This document shows positions 10,936 to 22,060 of a stretch of DNA of 64,000 nt, one piece after another; the first letter of the stretch is position 1, and the number at the start of each line of letters is the position of its first letter. The notes beneath the pieces were generated by a model. The model was given only the letters and a program-made list of their open reading frames with translations. It had not been told where the DNA came from and did not search any database. Where the stretch lies: the NCBI RefSeq assembly GCF_000003815.2, contig NW_023365756.1, positions 18,028 to 82,027 of the forward strand, written 5' to 3'. Both the position numbers and the translations under genes were made by a program. Origin of the DNA: Branchiostoma floridae. Its lineage: Eukaryota; Chordata; Leptocardii; Amphioxiformes; Branchiostomatidae.

Positions 10936-12290
10936 CTACGTATACAGTCCACCGGCGGCCCATGCCCGTCTAGCGATTATCATGTCCCTGAGGAGATTCC
11001 TTGCTTCTTCACCACTTGCTTCTTGACTGCCGTCCGTTATAGGTCGTACGTAGTACCTGTTGGTTCCGGGAACATGGTCCAACATGAGGACGGGGCACAC
11101 TTGCCATTTGGCCAACAGCAGCTGGCGACGCGTCAGTCTGGCGGGACGGGCTTGCGGTACAAAAGGTACCACAGCACTGCTGGTCGCCCCGCCCTCACTG
11201 GTTGCCTGTGGCGCCTCCCCCGGGCTGTCTTGTCCATCCAAATCGCTAGGGGTCTCGCTTACCTCGCTAGCGTCCTCCGTATTTGTGACCTCCATCTTCG
11301 GCATAAAAAATCCGGGTTCAACCCAGCAAAAACTTTCCTCCTTCTCGGTAGTTTTGTTGGGCTGTCCAGGTACGGGTGCAGAGGCGCTTGCTCCCGCTGT
11401 GATGTTTGGGCCGTTGTGGGTCGGGCCGTCAAGGTCTTCCTTCTCCACTTTCGCGGATGGAGTTTCGCTAACGTTGTTGAGGCCTGAAACTGTAGAGATG
11501 TAAAAATATGTAAAAAAAAGGATTTCGGGATCTATAATATTGACATGTTTATTCGATTATATGGATGGTATACGCACATATAAGTTTTCGTCCGTTTCTA
11601 CAAAATGATGCGCATAGAATTCTGTGGTTCGACTGCTCACACAGCGCGGTGTAAGATACAGGCAAATGTTCTAGAACAGCAAGGCCATTCGCTCTCCAAG
11701 AAAATGTGTTAAAAACTACATTCTCTTAAACCCACTTCTGTTTTTCTTAAAAATGATAACTTCTTTAGCCATGTAACCATACATGTAACGTTATGCACTA
11801 CTTCACGCCATGTTTATTTAGTCATATATAACCAATAGATATTGAGCTTACAGTTTTCTTATATCGATTTGCAACCAATTCAAAACAGTGGCTACTGTAT
11901 GTCTCATATCGCATTGATTTCTACAAACGTATTAATTTTTCCAATTGTCAACAATACTGCCAAACGGTTTACAAGTGCACGCAGGTCGACTGCCTTTCAT
12001 TCTTCAATACAACGTTATGTTATCGGAGTATTCATGAATACATTTTAGTGGCCTTGGATTGTCTTTGGACGAATGAAGGGAAAGATTTTCGTCCGTGGTT
12101 CATCCGCTGTCACGGTGTGGCACTGACCGTTCTTAGAACACTTACAAGGTCGTCTTGACCTGTCTAAGCTGACAGAAAGTATTATGGGGTTTAGAGAAGT
12201 AAACATGCACTCACCACTCTTCAGATAGCCGTAGAGCTTGTCTACAACCTGCAGCAACAATCCAGCATTGATCATAATCAAACCGAACAT
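10936..12290 (-). CDS. Unknown two-exon protein with hydrophobic N-terminus (209 aa)
   Basis: Predicted exons on the minus strand: 12290-12215 (start ATG, donor GTGAGT) and 11489-10936 (acceptor CTACAG, stop TAG). They join in phase to 630 nt without internal stops. Exon 1 encodes MFGLIMINAGLLLQVVDKL..., a short hydrophobic segment that could be a signal anchor. Residues ~26-120 are acidic and rich in Ser, Thr, Pro, Glu and Gly, probably disordered. Residues ~120-209 are basic and more ordered (RLTRRQLLLAKWQVCPVLML, then RYYVRPITDG and ARNLLRDMIIARRAW). I recognise no family. Exon 2 is more GC-rich than its surroundings, which supports coding. The opposite strand is also open over the same stretch but gives Cys/Ser-rich text without plausible exons. 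It could instead be a gene remnant. Confidence 0.5.
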
Positions 12291-13260
12291 GTTGATTCTA
12301 AACGAAGTCGAAAAATCAATCGAGAAACAATGTCAAGTTAGAGGAACGCAAAAACGCGTGTGATCACTTGTCTTCCAAATTTTCTCAACTGTAAATATGA
12401 TTATGACGTCATAGAGAAGTTACGCAGGAGTCTAAGGTGACATTTATGACGTCATAAAAGGTAGGTTGGTTTTCATGTTACATAAAAGAGCTATGTGACG
12501 TGTTTCATTTTCGTTGGCTGTTTCTTTACAGTGGTCTTGAATCTGAAAGGCCGACAAAGTACAATCTTCGCGTGTAGTAAATATTGAATCCGCAAGAGGG
12601 ACTCAGTACCCTAGACGACGCTAGCCAAGTCGTCATTTCTTAGGCCAAAAAGAGCAAAAAGATTGTTTTTTTCCCAATTTTTCGTTAAAAATGACCTCCA
12701 GTGAAAATACTTTTAAAGAAAAACAAAATAGCCGCGGACAGTTTTAACAAACAAGTGCTGATACTTCAAAATACACTAAATTTGTCAGCAATAATGCTAT
12801 TTTGACCGAGGCTGAAACCCATAAAGTTGACAATGCAAGTTGCTTCGCGAAGCTTCGGGCCGTTGTCAATCAAAGCTGTCGTTTTCCTGCCATTTTAAAT
12901 CGAACACGGTTCGGGCGGTACCATTATGCGGCTTCCGCGGGGGCCTTGTATTCTTAATCGCATCGAATTATTTCAATATTTGATAAAAACTTTATCAATA
13001 CCTAATACGGTTAGCACTTAGACGTCTTTCCAAAAGTAGTTAGTGTGCCCCATACAAAGTGAGTTCCTGTTTTCGAAATGTAACATAACGTTATGACATT
13101 GGACCGTTCTGAAAACTTGGCGGTCCTGCAGGTCACCTACGGTCACGGAGTGGTTCGAAATTCATGTTCGGTTCCATCACCCTGGTAACCTTGCGGGCCA
13201 CGCCCTTTTTTACTCCCCAGGGAGCTCTATCGAATCACAGGCCTTAAGTTACCCAAGTTG
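12291..13260. other. No gene recognised
   Basis: About 1 kb with no supported ORF and no repeat I can match elsewhere in the window. A GCTTCGCGAAGC palindrome at about 12842-12853 is the only local structure noted. Confidence 0.5.
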
Positions 13261-13269
13261 TCATGGATA

Positions 13270-13700
13270 CGTTCATATTCCACCGCAATCGTGTTTCGTT
13301 TGATAAAATTAAGATTCTACTGAACGGTATGTCAGTGGTTTGATGTGAATGTGAATGTAATGAGGTAATGGAATGTTAAACTATCTGTTTTTATTCTATG
13401 TAAATAAACACAACAAAATGAAAAATGATCGGGTCTCTTGATGTAATGTTTCCTCCGATTTGTGTGCAAGTTCAAATGAATAGAATGACCAGAACATACC
13501 AAAACCGGAAGTTCCGTCGCAGTATTGTACAAAGCCGCTAGAGAACCCATTACAAACTTTGCGTTCCCAACCCCCTTCTTCTTCTTAGTTTTTGAGACTA
13601 CTAAGTAAACTTAAACTTGCTTAAGAATCTTTAGCTTATATACCGAATGTAACGTTTGATCCGCCCACACTGGGAAGGACCCATCACTCTTTTCGACTAG
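13270..13700 (+). repeat. R1 repeat / orphan ankyrin-MYND 3' flank
   Basis: This segment matches both the 3' flank of copy B (GTAAATAAACACAACAAAATG) and the second half of R1 at 1900-2142 (CCGGAAGTTCCGTCGCAGTA, GTTTGATCCGCCCACACTGG). No ankyrin/MYND exon precedes it. Confidence 0.6.
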
Positions 13701-14689
13701 TCTGGTGGGTTCTTCCAGGGATTCTGGCTCTCCTCAGGCACAATCCCGAGGGACGTCCCTCAGCCAAAAGGCTCATTTTCACCTGAGGCAAAATATCCAT
13801 GACATGACAGCATTCGCACATGTTAGATCAATGATGATAGACTGACATAAAGAGCCACGGTCGTGTCTTATTTTCTCTCTCAGATAATCTTTCTTTTCTT
13901 GAAAATATTGGTCCAGATTGGGTACCTTTCTGCTATAAGGAACAGGTAGCCTTTCCAGTTCTCCAGATCTCTAAGCAGATCAATCGGGGCAAAACTGTTC
14001 AGCCCTTTGGATACTGTTTTGCCTCGTCAAACGAAGAATAATGCTGAGAAGCGGTAAATACAAAAACACAGTCGGTGTGGCCTGCAACGGAGGCTAGATA
14101 GATAAGTTTATTGCAAATTCTTGCCCGATGGCTAATTGCAGGTTACAAAAGAAGAAAAAAAGACAGGCAAATAATAGTAAGCACTAAAACAGTATAGTAA
14201 GCGACTATTATAGTCTAACTTAAAGATGTAACTTATTGGGTTTGACTTCTTTTTCTGAGACAGTGGAAGACGAAAGATCCCGCTTTTCTGTAATGTGTAG
14301 GTTTTGCGACGTTAAAAGGAGAGTAGTTTTCTTTTCGTCTGTAAACGTGGAGATATAAGGATAGAATGAAGTGGCTTATTTTAAGAGCCCTTTTGTTTCT
14401 TGATCATAGAAGGGCAGTTTGAAATAAAATGTGTTTCGTCTTCTACCATATCTAATTAACGTACAGTATTTACAAGTTCTTTTGCATTGCAAGACGCGTG
14501 TACCCCTCCCCCTCATGCGTGAATGATTGTATATGTGATGGTTCCGCATATGTTTGTACATCAATCACTATAACATGTCCTTGCATACGGAAATTTATTC
14601 TGAAAAAGGTTAACAAATTAAAAAAATCAGTTTCTCGATACATGTATTCATTTTCTAAACGTTCACGATTAGGAAATGACAATCTGGTC
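13701..14689. other. No gene recognised; LINE-tail-like fragment
   Basis: No supported gene. About 14098-14165 (AGATAAGTTTATTGCAAATT..., followed by GGCTAATTGCAG) resembles, on the minus strand, the AATAAA-bearing 3' ends of the LINEs at 16158 and 25005. Confidence 0.45.
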
Positions 14690-14841
14690 ATGTGACAATA
14701 CTTGTAGTTCATATGGCAAGACAATGATAGCTCACGTGACAAAACAATAGGTCACGTGATGAGAGAGCTGCTTCCCGTGATCCTACAGTTCAAACCCAGA
14801 CAGCACGCGCGCAAGGTGTCGACAACAGCAGTCCTGACGAA
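14690..14841 (+). promoter_or_regulatory. Promoter region of copy C with two CACGTG boxes
   Basis: CACGTG occurs at 14733-14738 and 14753-14758, and a near-match CATGTG at about 14691-14696. The order CATATGGCAAGACAATGATAG, CTCACGTGAC, CTTCCCGTGATCCTACAGTTCAAACC follows the B side of the A/B divergent promoter almost step by step. This module is the best candidate for shared regulation of the family. Confidence 0.6.
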
Positions 14842-17805
14842 ATGGCGGAAACTCGTGACGCAAATGAACTTCTGTGGCAAGCTTCTGAGAAAGGCTCACT
14901 TCAAGACGTTAAAACGGCTTTGAAATCAGGTAAGTACATATTGAAGTTCTTTCCTGAGACGTATAAAGTTACACGTTATCAGACAACAGGATGGGATTTT
15001 GGTTCTGCGAGCTGGTCGTCTGTTTCCATGATCTAAAGACGTTAAACACGCTTCTCTTTGGTTTATATGTATCCTACTCACTGCAGTCTAAGTCTCAACC
15101 GAAGCCAACTTCAAAGCCCCCAGGAACGACGTCAGTTTAGTCTACGTTTTATCAAGACCTCCTTGGTTTGTGGACAACATCTTCTTATCTCAGAACATCC
15201 CACCACGACGCCTACGTATACTGAAACTGTTAAAAGCACAAGTTTAGGTAGTATTTGCAGTGACGTACCTTTTATGATTCTTGTGTTGGTTACAGCATAA
15301 ATGTAGTACTAGTATACGTTTTCGAAATTTCTCTTAGCGTTGAATTTGAAAAGAGGGCTTTGGAGCAGTAAATGAGTATTCAGATGTAAATGTACAAATA
15401 AGGACCCACGCACTAGTGCGCACACAGTACAATAGGGGGCACCTTTGTTCTTTGTTCCATACTATGCAGACAAGTTGCATAATGATGAGGTTATTAACGT
15501 GTTTTAAATCAACACAAACTTTTGTTTGCTTATTTTTGCTGTAGTGATGAGTTTGCAGTGTAAAGCACTGAAAAAATCTGAATCTCACGTTTTGTGTGAA
15601 AAAAAACTCTTCCCCAAATTATCACACTAGATGGTACTAAGTCCGTACCAAGCGAAGTCCCTAAACACGTTGTTGTTTCATTTCACCTTGTAGCTAACGT
15701 TACGTGACCCATACTTTTCCGACATACTGAGCATACGGTAGTGGTTAGGAAACATCGATGTAGTTTCAGATGTGCTTCCTAATTCCTGTACTATTTTCAC
15801 TTATTTGAAAAATTGTATGAACGTCGGTGCACTCATGTAATCCCCAAACGCAGGTGCAGACATTGACTTTGACCACGCGGACTGTGAAGGATGCAGTGGT
15901 ACGGCATTGTACGTTGCTAGCACGGTGGGTCACGTCGACATAGTGAGACTGCTGCTCCGCAAGGGGGCGTCTTTGGTCAAGAGAGCCAAGACATCAGCCG
16001 CTCCCCTCCATGTAGCAGCGATAGAAGGTAAGTCAATCCACTAGAAATGCATGGAAGCTATAAACTCGAAATGAATACGATGTTCTCGGTGATATATTGT
16101 ATAGTCATTATGTTTTGGATCATGGCAATATCAAAATTGCACAATACTACATTTAGTGACAATGAAGTTTATTGCATATTCATGCCCCGTTGGGGCTAAA
16201 TGCAGTCAGTTTGGTACAAAAGGTAGTAAACGCAAAGTTATACAATTTCACATACTATAGTTTACATGCATCTTCTCTCTTCCTAAAACATTTGTAGATG
16301 AACTTACAGAGATTTTCTAGTATATCGTGGTCAGATGATGACATGAGATATTTGAACATATCTTCCTTCGTCATTTAGTGTAAAATAAATTCATGTGTGG
16401 GTGGTCTTACTATGCTGACTTACTATGCAAGGAAAGGCTGAGCCGAGGAGATATAGTAGTAGTCAGGAGATCTACTGTAAGAGTAAATTTCCCCGCTGCT
16501 ACAATATCTCCGCGACTCAACCTCTGCTTGGAGAGTATGCTGACCTCCATAGCAGGCTCATTTGGGCTTTATATTAGTCCATACCAGGATAGCCAACCTG
16601 CCCAACCACCAGGGCCAGACTTGCTACACTACAAAATTAAACTGAAAAGACACGAAACGTAAATTGCAATAACTTGATATATTATATTTTCCTATATAGA
16701 AGGGACGTGATGAAATAAATGTGGACTTGATGTGTATATCCCTGTCTCAAATCCTACCTAGGGAAGACAGAAGTGGTGGATCTACTGGTGCAACATGGTG
16801 CAACATTGGACACACAGGACGGCTGGCAGAAGACACCACTCATGGTTGCATTTAGCTATAATCGTGTCGATACTGTTCGAAGACTGATTGAGCTTGGAGC
16901 AAGGCCTGATTTAGTCACCGACGATTACATAGCCACGATGTAAGTGTCACATCCTTCTACCAGAATAAGTATATAGGACGCATAACTATTGTTTCTTATG
17001 CAGAAAAAACATTGGTCTTATTCGTCGGCTTGTGTTTGATTCTATTTCTTTCAGTGTGCGTTTTGAGAGATGGTAATTTTTGTTTCTTGTTTCATACTGT
17101 TCCGATCCGCATTCAAGAACACTATATGTCATAAAATCATGTATCACTTGAAACTTTTAAATTGTGCATCTTATGAAAAAAATCCTACATATATATGTCT
17201 CATGGCCTAGTTCCCTAAATTCATGTATTACGATTACTAGTATATACCATGGTCCAGTTCCCTAAACAAGTGACATCTTCAACTAGGTTGAAGTACCTTG
17301 ACTGTGACGAGAGTTTGAAGCTGGTACAAGAGGCGAGGCAGTCCAAGCTGTTGAGATGCTGCAACCCTAAGTGTGGCAAACCTGACTACAGGTAGGTTTT
17401 GCTGCTGATAGCTCCACAGCTACAGTAAATTGTTTTATTTTTAATTACTTGAATACTGTCATCGATCCTGTGTTCAAATGCTGGTATTGACCCGTGGAAA
17501 TTATATTCATCTGACTTTCTACAAATATTTGTAGCCTACAAAATGACCCTGAGAAAATTTCTGACCCTAAATAGATTGTTGACCTCATGGCGTGTTTCAT
17601 CCTCTACAGGTCAGCCCTGAAGCTGTGTGGCGGGTGCAAGCTGACCCGCTACTGCAGCCGTGACTGTCAGATACAACACTGGTCTGTCGGACACAAGAAG
17701 TGCTGTGGGCATGACGTGTATACTGGCGAGAGATCAAACGCCCTCCAAACGTTCGTCAAGCACCTTCAGGACAAATACCTCCAGAATACTACATCTAAAA
17801 CATAA
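14842..17805 (+). CDS. Ankyrin-repeat/MYND zinc-finger protein, copy C (246 aa)
   Basis: Five exons: 14842-14929, 15854-16027, 16762-16939, 17287-17391, 17610-17805; 741 nt joined, in frame, stop TAA. Intron phases equal those of A and B. Domains in order: ankyrin repeats (LLWQASEKGSLQDVKTALKSG, GTALYVASTVGHVDIVRLLL, APLHVAAIEGKTEVVDLLV, TPLMVAFSYNRVDTVRRLI), linker, then MYND finger with all ligands (CCNPKC, CGGC, CSRDC, HKKCC) and normal CQIQHW spacing. The C-terminal tail is specific to this copy (GERSNALQTFVKHLQDKYLQ). It stands about 6 kb from B with a LINE pseudogene and an unrelated gene between, and it is the most diverged copy. Intron 2 (16028-16761) contains a minus-strand LINE 3' end. 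Adaptor function is inferred from the domains. Confidence 0.9.
16158..16391 (-). mobile_element. LINE 3' end in intron 2 of copy C
   Basis: On the minus strand the sequence reads as the last ~37 residues of a LINE protein (KEDMFKYLMSSSDHDILENL... ending ACKL and a stop), followed by an untranslated tail with GCAATAAACTTCATTGTC, i.e. an AATAAA signal next to the 3' terminus. It is 5' truncated, as is usual for LINE copies. The closest relative in the window is 25005-25275. Confidence 0.75.
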
Positions 17806-17983
17806 GTGACTCCATTTTCATAAGTACGTTTGCAAATCGTCATTTTTAACAACGACATGAAGTGACATGTAGTAAAGTGACAGAAACCTTCAGCATTTAT
17901 CTATTTTGGACAATGGATATGGTGCTTGTGTCAATGTTTAACGGTTATTCTTGCTGCAAAGTGCCAAGTATTGTGTTCACACA
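17806..17983 (+). other. 3' flank of copy C up to assembly gap
   Basis: Noncoding. It ends at the gap; any polyadenylation signal of copy C is not obvious. Confidence 0.5.
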
Positions 17984-18766
17984 NNNNNNNNNNNNNNNNN
18001 NNNNNNNNNNNNNNNNNNNNNNNNNNNNNNNNNNNNNNNNNNNNNNNNNNNNNNNNNNNNNNNNNNNNNNNNNNNNNNNNNNNNNNNNNNNNNNNNNNNN
18101 NNNNNNNNNNNNNNNNNNNNNNNNNNNNNNNNNNNNNNNNNNNNNNNNNNNNNNNNNNNNNNNNNNNNNNNNNNNNNNNNNNNNNNNNNNNNNNNNNNNN
18201 NNNNNNNNNNNNNNNNNNNNNNNNNNNNNNNNNNNNNNNNNNNNNNNNNNNNNNNNNNNNNNNNNNNNNNNNNNNNNNNNNNNNNNNNNNNNNNNNNNNN
18301 NNNNNNNNNNNNNNNNNNNNNNNNNNNNNNNNNNNNNNNNNNNNNNNNNNNNNNNNNNNNNNNNNNNNNNNNNNNNNNNNNNNNNNNNNNNNNNNNNNNN
18401 NNNNNNNNNNNNNNNNNNNNNNNNNNNNNNNNNNNNNNNNNNNNNNNNNNNNNNNNNNNNNNNNNNNNNNNNNNNNNNNNNNNNNNNNNNNNNNNNNNNN
18501 NNNNNNNNNNNNNNNNNNNNNNNNNNNNNNNNNNNNNNNNNNNNNNNNNNNNNNNNNNNNNNNNNNNNNNNNNNNNNNNNNNNNNNNNNNNNNNNNNNNN
18601 NNNNNNNNNNNNNNNNNNNNNNNNNNNNNNNNNNNNNNNNNNNNNNNNNNNNNNNNNNNNNNNNNNNNNNNNNNNNNNNNNNNNNNNNNNNNNNNNNNNN
18701 NNNNNNNNNNNNNNNNNNNNNNNNNNNNNNNNNNNNNNNNNNNNNNNNNNNNNNNNNNNNNNNNNN
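17984..18766. other. Assembly gap (783 N)
   Basis: Undetermined bases. The gap abuts LINE coding sequence on its right, so it probably hides more of that repeat. Confidence 0.99.
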
Positions 18767-19443
18767 GGGGCAAATCGGATTAATGATAAGTCACCCATTG
18801 AACAAGTTCATCTGAAGTTTTGCAAGTCGTTATTAGGCGTAAGAAAAAACTCAAGTAATCTTGCAACAAGGGCAGAACTAGGCAGGTATCCTCTGTGGAT
18901 CGAAGTATATACTAGATTGTATTCATACTACAAAAGATTAGTTAAAGAAGTGCCAAGAAATAGTCTACAATTTGAAGCTTTTCTTGTACAGCAGGACTTA
19001 CACAGTCGCAACATACCATGCTGGTTTTCCAATGTTAGTAAAATCCTGGAGGAGTCTGGTTTTGCCTATCTTTTGATTAACAGTGATCGCAACACATCTT
19101 TCGCTCAGTCCGAAGTAAACCAAAGACTGAAAGACAACTTTGTTCAAAATTTTTACTCCGAAATGAATTCTCCTGGCATGAAGGAAAACCAAGGTAATAA
19201 GTTAAGAACCTACAGAAAATTCAAGCTTACTTATGAAAGAGAAAAGTACCTAGAGATAACAAATTTTAGTTATCGCCGAGCCATGACTAAATTAAGGATC
19301 AGCGATCACCCACTGCAAATTGAAGCTGGCAGATACACCCGAACTCCTCCTGACGATAGAATATGCATGTTTTGTAATAAGAATGTCAGATGTATAGAAA
19401 ATGAAATGCACTTTGTACTAGAGTGTTCTCTGTACAATGATAT
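18767..19443 (+). mobile_element. LINE ORF2 C-terminal segment between two gaps
   Basis: An open frame of ~225 residues runs without a stop from gap to gap. It reads as the region downstream of a LINE reverse transcriptase: VHLKFCKSLLGVRKNSSNLA, RAELGRYPLWIEVYTRLYSY, LEITNFSYRRAMTKLRISDH, EAGRYTRTPPDDRICMFC, then ENEMHFVLECSLYND. The last part gives a C-x2-C...H-x4-C zinc-knuckle-like motif typical of CR1/L2-related elements. The minus-strand fragment at 25005-25275 begins (DLRNAF...) about where this one stops, so both probably come from one family. The open frame suggests a young copy, but the gaps prevent judging whether the element is complete. Confidence 0.8.
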
Positions 19444-19950
19444 NNNNNNNNNNNNNNNNNNNNNNNNNNNNNNNNNNNNNNNNNNNNNNNNNNNNNNNNN
19501 NNNNNNNNNNNNNNNNNNNNNNNNNNNNNNNNNNNNNNNNNNNNNNNNNNNNNNNNNNNNNNNNNNNNNNNNNNNNNNNNNNNNNNNNNNNNNNNNNNNN
19601 NNNNNNNNNNNNNNNNNNNNNNNNNNNNNNNNNNNNNNNNNNNNNNNNNNNNNNNNNNNNNNNNNNNNNNNNNNNNNNNNNNNNNNNNNNNNNNNNNNNN
19701 NNNNNNNNNNNNNNNNNNNNNNNNNNNNNNNNNNNNNNNNNNNNNNNNNNNNNNNNNNNNNNNNNNNNNNNNNNNNNNNNNNNNNNNNNNNNNNNNNNNN
19801 NNNNNNNNNNNNNNNNNNNNNNNNNNNNNNNNNNNNNNNNNNNNNNNNNNNNNNNNNNNNNNNNNNNNNNNNNNNNNNNNNNNNNNNNNNNNNNNNNNNN
19901 NNNNNNNNNNNNNNNNNNNNNNNNNNNNNNNNNNNNNNNNNNNNNNNNNN
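19444..19950. other. Assembly gap (507 N)
   Basis: Undetermined bases directly after the LINE frame; likely repeat-induced. Confidence 0.99.
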
Positions 19951-20633
19951 CATACAAAATAGATTATGCCTAGCAAATTACAGTATTATATGCATATTCA
20001 ATGAGACAATTAGATGAGACAAAAAGTATTTGTGCGTTACACCCAATAACGAGGACATAGACTCTGTTGTGACATGTTTTATTTGTAGGTGTTTCAACAG
20101 TGACGGATTTACTTGCAGTTAATGTACGTAATGACGACTGGTACCCTCTTTCGCCATGCAGCTCGCCCGGAAGCAGGAGTTGCACAGCGTGTAATTTGAC
20201 CTCACCTTGCAACTTGCATGACGTACATAGAAAAAAAGTACAGACATTTTTCATCGCAGTTAAAAGATCGTGATGATTACTTCCACTTTCAGTCATGATT
20301 TTTTAATGATGACTAACAAATATAGACTACATCACTTTTAACCTTTTGTGCGGTAACCAGTCCAAATACCAGCTTCGGTTAAGACCTTTCAATACCTACT
20401 TCAATGAATAATTCCAAACCGTTCCGCCATTCCCTTCTTACTAATTCTCACGTCGCCAGTGTTTTTTTTAAAAACCACGCTTTTTAATATTACTTTGTAC
20501 CGCCGTTTCCATGCAGGCTCTAAAATGGCCGGCTATCAGAGAGGCCAGCAATCAGCGACCCAGTACAAAAAGAAATGACCAGCAAAAGTGCCAAAAAAGG
20601 CCATAGAGAGCCTTCTATGGAGGTTATTGCAGT
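19951..20633. other. No gene recognised
   Basis: No supported gene. Sequence after the gap may include the tail of the LINE; nothing else could be matched. Confidence 0.5.
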
Positions 20634-21650
20634 CTGTCAATACCCGTGACTGTGAATTTGAAACTCAGTGTGTTGTCTGATTCGAGTTGACCGACAATTA
20701 ACTCAATTATACATGCATACAAACATCAGATGTCTTCTCAGGTACGGTACTGGACTTCCGGTTTTTCAATACTCGTGACTGTGTATCTGAAACTTATAGT
20801 GTGTTCTCTTATTCAAGTTGGTAGACAATTACCTTAATTATACATTCCATACAGACCCCAAATGTCTTCTTAAGTGCAGTACTAGACTTAAGAATCTGTC
20901 AATATTCGTGACTGTGCCTGTGAAACTCACAGTGTGTTGTCTAATTCGAGTTGATAGACAATTGTCTCAATCATACATGCCATACATGAAGTCTTTCGAC
21001 ATTCGTGACGGTGCTTGTGGACATCATGGTGAGTTGTCTAATTTGAGTTGACAGACAATTGAGTTGACTTAATTCTAGATGCCATGCAGCCCTTAGAGGT
21101 CTTCTAAAGTACAGTACTAGACTAACAGTCTTTCGACATTCGTCACTGTGTATCTGGAACTCATAGTGTGCTGTCTAATTCGAGTTGATGGACAATTACC
21201 TCAATTATACATGCCATACAGACCTCACATATCTTCTTAAGTACAGTACTAGACTTAGAGTCTGTCAATATTCGTGACGGTGCCTATGAAACTCATAGTG
21301 TGTTGTCTAATTCGAGTTGACCGACAATAACCTTCATTACACATGCCATACAGACCTCAGAGGTCTTCTTAAGTACAGTACTAGACGTACAGTCTTTCGA
21401 CATTCGTGACTGTGTCTATGAAACTCATAGTGTATTGTTCAATTCAAGTTGACAGATAATCACTTCAATCATACATGCCATACAAAACCTAAAAGGTCTT
21501 TAAATTACAGTGCTAGTCTTTCGATATTCGTGACTGTGTCTCTGAAACTCATAGTGTGTTGTCTAATTCGAGTTAAAAGATAAGTCCTTTTATCATACAT
21601 ACCATGCAAACATCAGAGGTTTTCTCAGGCACGATACTATGGCACTATAC
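20634..21650 (+). repeat. Minisatellite, ~130-bp unit, about eight copies
   Basis: Units start at about 20634, 20764, 20896, 20992, 21131, 21261, 21393 and 21516. Each reads CTTTCGACATTCGTGACTGT, then GAAACTCATAGTGTGTTGTC, TAATTCGAGTTGACAGACAA, CATGCCATACAGACCTCAGA, CTTCTTAAGTACAGTACTAG. Unit 3 is truncated to ~96 bp. A further part-unit lies at about 21917-21983 beyond an inserted hairpin. Confidence 0.9.
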
Positions 21651-21722
21651 TAGACTTAAAGTGGGGTCACACATGAGTATATATTCAAGTCCGTTTGAGG
21701 TGCGTATGAAGCTCTTAGTCTC

Positions 21723-21908
21723 TACCAGCTGGCTCCACAGGTCGCGGGAAAAAAAGCACAAATTGGACAAACATAGATACATAACATGCCGGATTAGTTA
21801 GCTGATCGAGAGGTATGGTTAGGGACCCAGCTAACTCGTCTGACATGTTACCTGTTTACGTTTGTCCAACTTCTATTATTTTTCCAGCGACCTGTGGAGC
21901 CAGGTGGA
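21723..21908. mobile_element. Hairpin (MITE-like) insertion in the minisatellite
   Basis: The left arm (21723-21773: CCAGCTGGCTCCACAGGTCGC...GGAAAAA...TTGGACAAACA) is the imperfect reverse complement of 21853-21908 (TGTTTACGTTTGTCCAA...TTTTTCCAGCGACCTGTGG). Arms of ~50 bp enclose ~80 bp with no ORF. Confidence 0.7.
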
Positions 21909-22060
21909 GGCAAAAACTGAAACTCATGGTGTGTTGTCTAATTAGAGGAGACAGCTGGCAATTACCTCAATTATACAGGCCAGCGAATGACACTTCTAGG
22001 CTAATGAACCATTTACAATCATTTACTTGTGTGGAGAGAATACGAGAGTGGTTCAAGTGA

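Noticed and set aside
11060-11503. Plus-strand frames opposite the unknown gene (147 and 191 aa)
   Set aside because: They overlap exon 2 of the minus-strand gene, have no splice partners and read as low-complexity Cys/Ser/Gly text typical of an antisense shadow.
12045-12214. Read-through or extra exon of the unknown gene (CKCSKNGQCH region)
   Set aside because: The CTTTCTGTCAG acceptor would give a stop in the required phase, and the donor GTGAGT at 12214 is strong, so it is probably intron.
16393-16662. 89-residue frame in intron 2 of copy C
   Set aside because: Lies between two well-supported exons, shares a CAACCTCTGCTTGGAGAGTA string with 5165-5195 (probably a repeat) and has no domain.
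17862-20017. Very long frames of 178-688 residues
   Set aside because: They are open only because they run through N gaps. Just the 18767-19443 part is real sequence, and it belongs to a LINE.
20634-21650. CRISPR-like array
   Set aside because: Units are contiguous ~130-bp diverged tandem repeats without spacers, in eukaryotic DNA.
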